Assembly: GCA_021813195.1 (NCBI GenBank)
Contig: JAKALI010000029.1
Coordinates: 1-17,661, forward strand
DNA length: 17,661 bases
DNA from: Pseudomonadota bacterium
GTDB taxonomy: Bacteria > Pseudomonadota > Alphaproteobacteria > Rhizobiales > Hyphomicrobiaceae
Direction of reading: 5' to 3'
Part shown: one piece after another, positions 6,942-17,429 of the stretch
Position numbering within the stretch: the first letter of the stretch is position 1
Layout: every line of letters starts with the position of its first letter
The notes under the pieces: generated by a model
Databases searched by the model: none
The model's input: the letters and a program-made list of their open reading frames with translations, nothing else
Told to the model about the DNA's origin: nothing
Translations under genes and position numbers: made by a program

Positions 6942-7928
6942 ATGGCTCGCGAAACGCTCGAACGCTATCAGGTCCTAATCTACCTTACTGCCATCGCGGC
7001 GGGGCTCCTCGTTGGTTGGTACGTGCCCGAAATAGCCGGACCGTGCGAGGTGCTGCTCTGGCCAACGCTGGGGCTCTTGCTGTTGGCGACCTTCACGCAA
7101 GTGCCGCTGACGCATGTGCGTGACGCCTTCCGAGATCGGGACTTCATGGCAGCCGTACTGATCGGCAATTTCATAGCGATCCCGCTCCTGGTGGCGGGTC
7201 TCATCTCTTTTCTGCCGAACGATCCTGCGTTGCGGCTCGGCGTGCTCCTGGTTTTGCTCGTGCCATGCACCGATTGGTTCATCACGTTCACGCACTTAGG
7301 TCGAGGGGATACGGGGCGCGCCATTGCGGTCACGCCGGTCAATCTGATCGTTCAACTGCTGATGTTGCCCTTCTATCTGTGGCTGTTCCTCGGCAACGCC
7401 TTTTTTGAACTGCTTGCCGCAGACAAGCTGCTGGCCGTCTTCGTGACCCTCATCATGTTGCCTCTGTTTGCTGCGTGGATGATCGAGCGCTGGGTCGATC
7501 TTGGGCCGGAGCGCAACCGCCTGATCGCCAGGATCGGGGCGCTGCCGGTGGCGTTGCTCGCGCTCGTCGTCTTTTTGATCGCCGCCTCACAAATCGAAGC
7601 GGCCGTGAACGCCCTATCAGTTCTCGGGGCTGTGGTTGAAATCTTTATCGCATTTCTCATCGCGGCGCTGCTGCTCGGCCTCATTCTGGCGCGCATCTTT
7701 CGTTTGCCCTCGGCCTCGGCGCGCGCCCTGATCTATAGCCTCGGCACGCGGAATTCCTTCGTCGTCCTGCCGCTCGCCCTCGCGCTGCCTGCGGCATGGG
7801 CTCCGGCTATCGTGGTCATTGTCCTGCAATCGCTGGTCGAGCTGTTCGGCATGGTGGCGTATCTGTGGCTCGTGCCGCGCCTTGTGGCTGACACCGAAGA
7901 GAGTGATCAGCGCACATCTTCATCGTGA
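6942..7928 (+). CDS. ACR3-type arsenite permease-like protein (BASS superfamily)
   Basis: This is an inner-membrane permease of the arsenite-efflux (ACR3)/bile acid:sodium symporter superfamily, 328 residues, with about ten hydrophobic segments. The ACR3 hallmark Cys is present at residue 109 in LVPCTDWF, and an acidic residue in the late helix, Glu300 in QSLVELFG, matches the conserved Glu needed for transport in studied ACR3 proteins. TPVNLIVQLLMLP (about 131-143) and GTRNSFVVLPLAL (about 268-280) are the broken-helix regions. The start at 6942 has GCAGGAC just upstream; an ATG at 6912 in frame has none. No arsR, arsC or other arsenic gene is nearby, so the substrate could be arsenite or another anion. 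The gene converges on the cation channel. Confidence 0.85.
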   Translation: MARETLERYQVLIYLTAIAAGLLVGWYVPEIAGPCEVLLWPTLGLLLLATFTQVPLTHVRDAFRDRDFMAAVLIGNFIAIPLLVAGLISFLPNDPALRLGVLLVLLVPCTDWFITFTHLGRGDTGRAIAVTPVNLIVQLLMLPFYLWLFLGNAFFELLAADKLLAVFVTLIMLPLFAAWMIERWVDLGPERNRLIARIGALPVALLALVVFLIAASQIEAAVNALSVLGAVVEIFIAFLIAALLLGLILARIFRLPSASARALIYSLGTRNSFVVLPLALALPAAWAPAIVVIVLQSLVELFGMVAYLWLVPRLVADTEESDQRTSSS

Positions 7929-8211
7929 AGCGTCAGTTTATGACTTCGCCGTCAGTTTTTTCCGAGCGCGCTGGGCCACAGAATAACGGTGAAGTCGTGT
8001 CGCTTGGCCTGCTCCAGGGTGTCACACATTGCCCGCCATAATGCTGGCATTGCCGACGGGCACGGCAATCGGGGCGGGCTCACTTTCCGATGGCAGATCG
8101 CTCATTTCCCAAGGGCGCACAGCGGCAACATCCGTTTGCGAATGGAATGCCGCGTGCTGCCGATGGTGCGCAGTTTGTCGGTTAAGCCGCGTTAAGATCC
8201 TGCCGGGTGCA
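7929..8211. other. Convergent spacer between the permease and channel genes
   Basis: No gene is called. CGTCAGTTT occurs twice (7931 and 7950), the second copy running into six Ts (7955-7961 region), and a weak GTCA/TGAC stem lies between them; this may be a poor terminator for the permease. A 25-codon minus-strand frame (8029-7952) ending ILWPSALGKN is open but too short to support. Confidence 0.35.
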
Positions 8212-9057
8212 CTAGTCTTGGCGCTCGCCGCCCCGATCACCGCTGTCGCCTCGGCGCTCACGGCGCAGGTTTTCGAGTTCGGCGCTCAGACGTCTCAGCT
8301 CGCGCATGATCTCGTCCTGCTCCTTATCGACGAGCTCTTCCAAATGCTGTGCGCGCAGTTCGGCCTGCGACTGCATCGCATCGACAATGACGCCGATGAT
8401 GAGGTTCAGAACGGCAAAGCTCGACAGCATGATGTAGACGACGAAAAATGCCCAGGCCCAGGGATGCTGCTCCATCACGCTGCGCGCGATGTCAGGCCAA
8501 CCTTCCAGCGTCATGATCGTGAACAGACTGAAGGCGCTGCGCTCCAGCGTCCCGAAGTATTCCGGATGGGTCCCGCCATAGAGCTTCGTGCTCATGACCG
8601 CGAAGACATAAAGCAGCAGCAAGAGCAGGATGATGATGGAGCTCAAACCAGGCAAGGCGCGGATCAGGCCCTCCACGACGCGCCTGAGCGATGGAATGAT
8701 CGTGATCAGACGCAACAACCGCAAGGCCCGGAACGCCCGCAAAGCGGCGAAGTTCCCGGAAGTCGGGGCCAGAGAAACCGCAACGATCGCAACGTCGAAC
8801 CAGCTCCAGCCATCGCGCCAGAACTCGCGGCCGAATGCATACATCTTCAGCAGCAACTCGATAACGAAGATGCCGAGCACCAACGTGTTGAAGAACTCGA
8901 ATTGCGGACCGTAGGCCGCCGAGACACTGGGATAGGTTTCAAGTCCGAGCACGGCCGCGTTGAGAACGATCAAGCCGGTGATCGCGAACTCAAAATTTCG
9001 CGAACGCAAGAACTGCGCGAGCGCTTGCCGCGTCTCTTCGCTCATCGCGAACGACAT
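8212..9057 (-). CDS. Bacterial voltage-gated cation channel (NavBac/CavBac type)
   Basis: This 281-residue six-helix channel is expected to assemble as a homotetramer. S1 spans about 22-40, S2 about 53-76, S3 about 85-97 and S4 about 104-120, with gating arginines at 107, 110, 113 and 116. S5 is about 138-160, the pore helix about 172-183, the filter TLEGWPD is residues 183-189, and S6 is about 201-227. A heptad-like coiled coil fills about 232-268, as in NaChBac-type channels. Sodium-selective relatives carry TLESW; the Gly in place of Ser is the feature linked to calcium selectivity in the native prokaryotic channel CavMr. The start has AAAGG at proper spacing; a second ATG is four codons later. 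It lies 58 bp downstream of the aldolase gene on the same strand and may be co-transcribed. The family call is firm; the ion is inferred. Confidence 0.93.
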   Translation of the reverse strand: MSFAMSEETRQALAQFLRSRNFEFAITGLIVLNAAVLGLETYPSVSAAYGPQFEFFNTLVLGIFVIELLLKMYAFGREFWRDGWSWFDVAIVAVSLAPTSGNFAALRAFRALRLLRLITIIPSLRRVVEGLIRALPGLSSIIILLLLLLYVFAVMSTKLYGGTHPEYFGTLERSAFSLFTIMTLEGWPDIARSVMEQHPWAWAFFVVYIMLSSFAVLNLIIGVIVDAMQSQAELRAQHLEELVDKEQDEIMRELRRLSAELENLRRERRGDSGDRGGERQD

Positions 9058-9115
9058 GCACGACCTTTCTGATCGGATTGCGCCTCAGTACTCGAGAGGG
9101 TGCGGTTTCGGCGGT

Positions 9116-10150
9116 TCAGGCGGCTTTTTCGAGGCCCGCATCCCATTTGCCGAGTGCGGCCAGGCTATTCATGCGCGCGCGATGCGTAAAGGCGCGCTGA
9201 CCAGCGGCAACATTCTCGGGCTTGCCACCCCAGGCCTTGAGGGCAGCCGCCTGCAGGGCACGGCCATAGGAGAACGTGAGCGCCCACGGCGCGCGGCCGG
9301 CCGCATTCATGAGCGAGAGGTGGTGGGTTGCCGCCTCGTCGGATTGCCCACCTGAGAGGAACGCGATGCCCGGCACTGCTGCGGGCACCGTCGATTTGAG
9401 GCAACGGAGCGTTTTTTCCGCCACCTCTGAAGGCGAGGCCTGCTTGGCGCACTTCTGACCCGCAATGACCATGTTGGGTTTGAGTACGATGCCTTCGAGG
9501 ATGAGGCGCGCATCGTATAATTCGCGGAAGACGGTACGCAGCGTCCATTCCGTTACGCGGTAGCATTCGTCGATGTCGTGATTCGAATGCGGGCCATCCA
9601 TGAGGACTTCCGGTTCCACGATCGGGACGATCTTGGCCTCCTGGCATAGGGCGGCGTAGCGCGCCAGCGCGTGGGCGTTAGCCTTGACGCAGTTCCACGT
9701 CGGGCAGCCCTCCGCGATGGCGATCACCGCGCGCCATTTCGCGAACCGTGCGCCAAGCGCATAATACTCCGCCAGCCGTTCCCGCAGGCCGTCGAGGCCT
9801 TCCGTGACGGTCTCGATCGACGAGGTCGGACCGGCCAGCGCTTTGGCTCCCGTGTCGACCTTGATGCCGGGAATGGAGCCCGCCGCTGTCATGATATCGA
9901 CGAGCGGCGTGCCGTCCTTGGCCTTTTGGCGGATGGTTTCGTCATAAAGGATCACGCCGGAGACGAAATTCTGCATGGCGTCCGAAGCGCGAAAGAGCAT
10001 CTCGCGATAGTCGCGCCGGGTTTCTTCGGTGGACACGACGCCAATGGAATCGAAACGCTTTTTGATGGTACCGGAGCTTTCGTCCGCAGCGAGGATGCCC
10101 TTGCCGGGCGCAACAAGAGCGCGGGCGATGTCTTCGAGGCGTTCGGTCAT
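9116..10150 (-). CDS. Class I fructose-bisphosphate aldolase
   Basis: The enzyme interconverts fructose 1,6-bisphosphate with dihydroxyacetone phosphate and glyceraldehyde 3-phosphate in glycolysis and gluconeogenesis, using a Schiff base and no metal. The 344-residue protein has the eukaryote-type class I motifs: GKGILAADESSGTI (16-29), AKWR with Lys138, the VEPEVLMDG strand (178-186), the Schiff-base lysine Lys224 in VLKPNMV, and the phosphate-binding LSGGQSDEAATHHL (265-278). The ATG at 10150 has GGAGA eight bases upstream. The open frame continues 123 codons further, but that extension is not homologous to the family and overlaps the divergent TIR remnant. The cation-channel gene follows after 58 bp. 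Confidence 0.96.
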   Translation of the reverse strand: MTERLEDIARALVAPGKGILAADESSGTIKKRFDSIGVVSTEETRRDYREMLFRASDAMQNFVSGVILYDETIRQKAKDGTPLVDIMTAAGSIPGIKVDTGAKALAGPTSSIETVTEGLDGLRERLAEYYALGARFAKWRAVIAIAEGCPTWNCVKANAHALARYAALCQEAKIVPIVEPEVLMDGPHSNHDIDECYRVTEWTLRTVFRELYDARLILEGIVLKPNMVIAGQKCAKQASPSEVAEKTLRCLKSTVPAAVPGIAFLSGGQSDEAATHHLSLMNAAGRAPWALTFSYGRALQAAALKAWGGKPENVAAGQRAFTHRARMNSLAALGKWDAGLEKAA

Positions 10151-10351
10151 AGGGCGCGTCTCCAGCAGGTCCGTTTTGTTCCGTCCGGCGGTTGAGATAG
10201 CGACATTTTCCGCGTTCTGCCACCCGTCCAGCAGCGGCAAATGTGGATGGCTTCGCGGATTGTTCCCAGAACGGCGGTGTCGCAGAGCTTCCGGCTGCCG
10301 CCGATCGGCGCGAGAGTTGGAGCATCGCGAAGACGAGTGGGGCGGTTTGCG

Positions 10352-10650
10352 GTGGCGAAGATCTTCATCAATTACCGGCCGGACGATGATCCGTCGGCGG
10401 CCGCGCGCCTCCGCGACACGCTGGCCGCTTCGTTTGGCAAGTCGAACGCTTTCTTGGACGTCGACAACGTGCTTGCGGGGCAGCGCTTTGAAAAGGAACT
10501 CGACAATGCGCTCAGCCAATCAGCCAATGTGACGTGCTGATCGCCATCATCGGGCTGCTCACTCGAAAGCGAACACCGCCCGGACGCGCAGGTTCCGGCA
10601 GTCGCAAGGAGCAGCGGGCCGGGGCCGTCCGGCCGCCAAGTCCAGCTTGA
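10352..10650 (+). pseudogene. TIR-domain gene remnant, frameshifted and truncated
   Basis: From a GTG at 10352 the frame encodes the start of a TIR_2-type domain: AKIFINYRPDDD, then SFGKSNAFLDVDNVLAGQRFEKELDNALSQ. Such domains cleave NAD or serve as signalling adaptors; Glu47 in RFEKEL sits where the catalytic Glu of TIR NADases is expected. The frame then runs into a stop at 10540. The next conserved piece, CDVLIAIIG, is encoded in another frame from 10528, directly after an 8-bp tandem duplication (10513-10528). Removing one copy rejoins LSQ to CDVLIAIIG exactly. After IIG the rejoined frame carries about 30 unrelated residues and stops at 10650, so the rest of the TIR domain and any partner domain are also lost. 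It is divergent from the aldolase and abuts the next gene's 3' end. Most likely a decayed gene. Confidence 0.8.
10513..10528 (+). repeat. 8-bp tandem duplication CAGCCAAT x2 causing the TIR frameshift
   Basis: CAGCCAAT at 10513-10520 is repeated at once at 10521-10528. Eight is not a multiple of three, so the extra copy shifts the reading frame of the TIR gene. Loss of one copy would restore continuity at this site. Confidence 0.85.
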
Positions 10651-10652
10651 TA

Positions 10653-12266
10653 CTACAGCGAATGGCCCTCGTTCGCATTGGCGGGTGCGGGCTGAGATGG
10701 CGAGGGTTCGCCAGGCTTGGCCTGCTCAGGCGATGATGGTTCGCTGCTGCCTTCTGGCGCGCCGGTTGAGGCCGACGGCGCGTCTGCGGGCTGATCCGCG
10801 GGCGCAGAGGACGAAGCTGTCGGATCCGAGCTTGCCCCCGCCGCGCCCTCGGTTGCAGCCGAGGGAGGCTCGGTGGTCGTTTCCGACGCGGCCGGTGCTG
10901 TCGTCGAACCGGACGGCTCTGCACTACCGGTGGCCGAAGCACCGTTCGCGCTTGCATCCGGCGCAGTACCGGACGTAGCGGCCGTATCGGGCGCGGTGGC
11001 ACCAACTGCATCTGCAGGCGGGGGTTCGGCGGTTGCCCCGGACGGGCCGCTGGTCGCAGCGGGAGCGCTTGCGTCGCCAGCTCCCGGCGTCGGAGGTGCG
11101 GCGTCAGTTCCAGCGGTCGTATCCGCGGCTGTGGCGGGGGCGGGTTCCGACGCGGCTCCTGAGGGCTCGGTCGTCGCTGCACCAGGCTGCGCTCCCGCGG
11201 GAGCGGACTCAGGCGTTGGACGATCCGTCGAGGCCGCAGGCGAGGCGTTCGCGGCTTCGGGCGTCGCGCCATCTGGAGCGGCGGACGCCGCCGGCTCGGT
11301 TGTTGCGGCCGGTTCGGTGGTGGCGGGCGCGGACGGCTCGGCAACGCCCGAAGCCTCACCCGACGGCGCGGCCAGCGTATCGACCGGTACGGGAGCGGCC
11401 GCAGACGGCGTTGGAGAGTCAGCCGGAGCACTGTCGGACGTCGTGGCTTCGGATGCCGCCGGCGCTGGCGCGACGGCCGCGGGCTCAGATGAACCCGACT
11501 CCGTTCCAGGGGACTCTGTCGTCGGCGCGAGCGCCGCCGGTGCGGCCGCACCCTCGACGGAGGGAACGGCCTGTGGCTCACCGACGGAAGGCGTGGCGGT
11601 GATGCCGACGGCAGCAGCGGCCGCGGCAATGGCCGTTCGCACATCCGCGAGCGCCTTTTCAGCGACGTCCAGCTTGTTGCGGGTCTCCGCAAACGTCTCA
11701 TCGAGGGTTTTCTTCTCCCGGTTGAGCGCCTCCAACTGACCGCGGGCTTCCTCGAGCGATCGCTCTAGCGTGACCTTGGCGCGTGTGACTTCCGCCAGCT
11801 GACCCTGCACATCCTGCAGCGAGGAATAGCTCCATAGACCGCCACCGATGCCGCAGACGGCCGCGATCGCCAACAGCGGGGAGCGCAGGTTGTCCATCAT
11901 CGAGGGCGGCGCGGAGTCCGCAGAAGCGGCAGCGGGAATGATCGCGCTGGAGCGCGACTGGGACGAGGGCTCATCGGCCGGAGCGGAGTCGTCATCGTCG
12001 TGATCCCGAGCTGGTTTTTCAGGCTCTTTCGCATCCGAAGTGCTGACGCCAGCGGCCTGTGCCGCTTCGCGTGTTGCGGTTGGGGTCGCAGAGGCTTTGT
12101 CGTCGTTGGCCGATTTGCCGGCCTCAACTTCGGCTTTCGGGTCGTCGACCTCCTTGGCCTCCGCCTTGTCTTCGGCCGCCGTGGCTGTAACGGTCGCCTC
12201 GGTCGAGTCCTCGTCGTTTGGATTCTTCCAGCGCGGAGATGTGACGATGTTGTTGGTGTCCGCCAT
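10653..12266 (-). CDS. Membrane-anchored protein with coiled coil and long Ala/Pro/Ser/Thr-rich tail
   Basis: I do not recognise a named family. The 537-residue product has a charged, disordered N-terminal region (1-120, with a DHDDDD cluster at about 88-93), one membrane helix at about 128-147 (SPLLAIAAVCGIGGGLWSY), and a coiled coil at about 150-215 containing LERSLEEARGQLEALNREKK. A roughly 315-residue tail follows, almost entirely Ala, Pro, Ser, Thr, Gly and Glu with loose TTEPA and SAAP-like units. The likely topology is N-terminus in the cytoplasm with coiled coil and tail in the periplasm; TolA-like or cell-envelope spacer roles are conceivable but not shown. The start at 12266 is set by GGAGG seven bases upstream; the frame extends 64 codons further without support. 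Long open frames in other phases here reflect the GC-rich repetitive composition. Confidence 0.85.
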   Translation of the reverse strand: MADTNNIVTSPRWKNPNDEDSTEATVTATAAEDKAEAKEVDDPKAEVEAGKSANDDKASATPTATREAAQAAGVSTSDAKEPEKPARDHDDDDSAPADEPSSQSRSSAIIPAAASADSAPPSMMDNLRSPLLAIAAVCGIGGGLWSYSSLQDVQGQLAEVTRAKVTLERSLEEARGQLEALNREKKTLDETFAETRNKLDVAEKALADVRTAIAAAAAAVGITATPSVGEPQAVPSVEGAAAPAALAPTTESPGTESGSSEPAAVAPAPAASEATTSDSAPADSPTPSAAAPVPVDTLAAPSGEASGVAEPSAPATTEPAATTEPAASAAPDGATPEAANASPAASTDRPTPESAPAGAQPGAATTEPSGAASEPAPATAADTTAGTDAAPPTPGAGDASAPAATSGPSGATAEPPPADAVGATAPDTAATSGTAPDASANGASATGSAEPSGSTTAPAASETTTEPPSAATEGAAGASSDPTASSSAPADQPADAPSASTGAPEGSSEPSSPEQAKPGEPSPSQPAPANANEGHSL

Positions 12267-12735
12267 GACGCAACCTCCGAACTGGGCTTTATAATCAACT
12301 TCAGAACTCTGTCGTACCGACCCGGCTTGCGAGATCGACACGACGTGACCAAACTGACGCATGCGCCCGGCTAGCGATCGCGCGCATCGACTTGACGACT
12401 GTCCGGCGCGCGAATGTGGGCCTCGACTACGGCGGGGCTCCAACGCGCGCGGCGCCACATGACCGGCAAAGGGCCTTCAATGGCGTCTATGGCGCCACTA
12501 TAGGCTCAAAACCGGGAGTGTATAGTCGAATTGACGTTTTGAAGCGTCAATTTTCGATACACGCACGGCAAAATCGTCTCGGGCCGTGAGCAAGCAGCTC
12601 CGCTCACCCTCCCCATATCGGTCTGAATGCTTGACATGGCAAGGGTATGACCCTTTCAAAGATAATCTGCCGAGAAATCATGGTGCAGTGCGAAGTGCGG
12701 CCTGCCTCCCAGTTCTCTCGGTGCGCTGATAGGCG
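12267..12735. other. Intergenic region between uvrA and the Ala-rich gene
   Basis: This 469-bp gap holds no gene I can support. It contains the inverted repeat at 12529-12552 and a TGGCGCCA palindrome near 12489-12497. It should carry the uvrA transcript end and the promoter of the Ala-rich gene, but no clear -35/-10 pair or U-tract hairpin is visible. On the minus strand TTGACG (12550-12545) and TATACA are 20 bases apart, too far for a standard promoter. Confidence 0.4.
12529..12552. repeat. Inverted repeat TTGACG-N8-CGTCAA
   Basis: AATTGACG (12529-12536) and CGTCAATT (12545-12552) are perfect inverted arms around an 8-base spacer. It has no T-tract and modest GC, so it looks more like an operator for a dimeric regulator than a terminator. 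It lies 263 bp upstream of the Ala-rich gene and 183 bp after uvrA. Confidence 0.5.
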
Positions 12736-15828
<3,093 letters not shown>

Positions 15829-16145
15829 GGCGCAACGCTTTAGCCGAGGCGGTGGGTCGGGAGCAATCAGGGTCTTGCCGCAGCAGGGCTGAGCGCCGCG
15901 CCACGTCGCGCCCGCGCCCGGGCGCTGAACTGGCGTGGGCGGTCGCGGCAGAATGTTCGCACGGATCAACGCGGAGCCAAGGACGGTCGCCGTTAGGGCC
16001 AAGGCCTGTCGCCATTCGGCCGACCAGGCGGCTTTTAGCCGTCATGAGCGGGATCAGGGATATGGCTACTCACCAGACGGGTGACCTGTTCAACCTTTCG
16101 CAAGCCGTCGACCCGTCGCTCGGCCGCCGCGTCTGAGCCAGCCCA
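15829..16145. other. Intergenic region between aceF and uvrA
   Basis: This 317-bp gap should carry the uvrA promoter and the aceEF transcript end. A small hairpin with CGGC/GCCG arms around TTTTA lies near 16030-16041. A plus-strand frame ending MATHQTGDLFNLSQAVDPSL (stop near 16136) is open for 24-31 codons but has no proper ribosome site. No LexA box of the alphaproteobacterial type was found on either strand. Confidence 0.4.
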
Positions 16146-17411
16146 TCAAAGAACAATCTGGCGGATGTCCTCCAGGATGTCAGCTAGCCGCCGTGTGAAA
16201 CGCGCCGCTGTTGCCCCATCAATGACGCGGTGATCATAGGACAGGCAAAGCGGGAGCATCAGGCGCGGTGCAAAGCCTTCACCGTCCCAGCGTGGCTTCA
16301 TCTGCGCGCGTACCACACCGAGGATCGCCACTTCGGGTGCGTTGACGATGGGAGTGAACGCCGTGCCGCCGATGCCGCCGAGGCTTGAAATCGAAAAGGT
16401 CGCGCCCTGAATGTCGGCAGGCTCAATCCGGCCTTCGCGCATGCGCTTCGAGACCGCACCGAGTTCTTGAGAGAGTTCGGTGATGCCTTTGCGATCCACA
16501 TCCTTGATTACGGGGACGACCAAGCCGTCCGGCGTATCCACGGCAACCCCGATATTGTAATAGCGCTTTAAGATTAGGTGCGACTTGTCCGGTGCCAGCG
16601 AGGCATTGACTTCCGGATACTCTTTCAGGGGCACCACGGCAGCTTTGAGGATAAATGCGAGCAATGTCACGCGATAGCCCTTTTCTGTGGCCGCCGCGTC
16701 GCGCTCTTTGCGAAATTGCTCAAGCTCCGTGATATCGGCCTCGTCGGTGTGCGTGACGTGGGGCACGTTCAGCCAGGCGCGATGCAGATGGGGGCCTGAG
16801 ATCTTTTTGATGCGCGAAAGCGGCACCGTTTCGATGGGGCCGTGCTTGGCAAAATCTTGAACTGGAATTTCTGGGATCCCGCCCCCGGACGACATCAAGT
16901 CCGCCATGGCGCGCTTGATGTCTTCTTTCGTAATGCGCCCTTTGGGACCGGTGCCCGGGATGCTCTTCAAGTCGAGATCGAGTTCACGCGCCAGGCGCCG
17001 CACTGCCGGGCCGGCAAATGCGCCGCCGAAATCAACAGGCAGTGGCAAGGATTGACCGGTTTCTGGCGCGACGGGCCTGCTCATGGCAGGCGCATTGTTT
17101 TCCAAGCTGGGCCGGGCCGCCTCATCCGCTGGTGTGTGTGGGTTGGACATCGCGACGGCGGCGTTGGAAGCCTCGCTTCGCTCGAGCCGTGCGATCGTGG
17201 TGCCCTGGCTCACACGGTCGCCCAAACGAACGAGAAGCTCGGCGATGCGCCCTGGCCCGGGCGCGGGCACTTCCATCGCCGCTTTGTCGCTCTCAAGCGT
17301 GATGAGCGGGTCATCCGCCTTGACGGTATCACCCGGTTTAACGTGGACTTCAATGATCTCGACATTCTTGAAATCACCGATGTCGGGAACTTTGATTTCG
17401 ATTTCGGACAC
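16146..17411 (-). CDS. aceF: Pyruvate dehydrogenase E2, dihydrolipoamide acetyltransferase
   Basis: E2 forms the core of the pyruvate dehydrogenase complex and transfers the acetyl group from its lipoyl arm to CoA. The 421-residue protein has one lipoyl domain (about 1-77) with Lys43 in ESDKAAMEV as the lipoylation site, and an Ala/Pro-rich linker. A peripheral-subunit-binding domain (about 134-168: AGPAVRRLARELDLDLKSIP) and the catalytic domain (about 195-421) follow, the latter with His394 and Asp398 in DHRVIDG. The start PDIGDFKNVEIIE is typical of E2 paired with homodimeric AceE, not of the PdhA/PdhB-linked E2 common in alphaproteobacteria. E. coli AceF has three lipoyl domains; this has one. 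The start codon is GTG at 17411 with a weak ribosome site, 18 bp after the aceE stop, so translation is probably coupled within an aceEF operon. Confidence 0.96.
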   Translation of the reverse strand: MSEIEIKVPDIGDFKNVEIIEVHVKPGDTVKADDPLITLESDKAAMEVPAPGPGRIAELLVRLGDRVSQGTTIARLERSEASNAAVAMSNPHTPADEAARPSLENNAPAMSRPVAPETGQSLPLPVDFGGAFAGPAVRRLARELDLDLKSIPGTGPKGRITKEDIKRAMADLMSSGGGIPEIPVQDFAKHGPIETVPLSRIKKISGPHLHRAWLNVPHVTHTDEADITELEQFRKERDAAATEKGYRVTLLAFILKAAVVPLKEYPEVNASLAPDKSHLILKRYYNIGVAVDTPDGLVVPVIKDVDRKGITELSQELGAVSKRMREGRIEPADIQGATFSISSLGGIGGTAFTPIVNAPEVAILGVVRAQMKPRWDGEGFAPRLMLPLCLSYDHRVIDGATAARFTRRLADILEDIRQIVL

Positions 17412-17429
17412 GTTCGTTTCTCACTGTCC

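Noticed and set aside
6625..6978. 117-codon plus-strand frame in the amtB/permease gap
   Set aside because: It overlaps the permease start, has odd Cys/Trp content, mixed third-position use and no recognisable family.
7952..8029. 25-codon minus-strand frame starting MCDTLEQAKRHDF
   Set aside because: It reads like protein but is too short, with no clear ribosome site and no way to assess conservation here.
8029..9072. A 347-codon plus-strand open frame
   Set aside because: It lies opposite the channel gene, whose motifs are unambiguous; the antisense product is rich in Gln, Arg and Asp with no domain.
10559..11701. A 380-codon Arg/Pro-rich minus-strand frame
   Set aside because: It is a frame-shifted reading of the same Ala-rich coding region, with implausible Arg/Pro composition.
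10873..11739. A 288-codon plus-strand open frame antisense to the Ala-rich gene
   Set aside because: It mirrors the low-complexity tail: GC-rich Ala/Pro/Ser/Thr codons leave few stops in other phases. It has no ribosome site and encodes only Gly/Ala/Ser/Val repeats.
16044..16136. Short frame MSGIRDMATHQTGDLFNLSQ before the aceF stop
   Set aside because: Only 31 codons, poor ribosome-site spacing, and no family resemblance.
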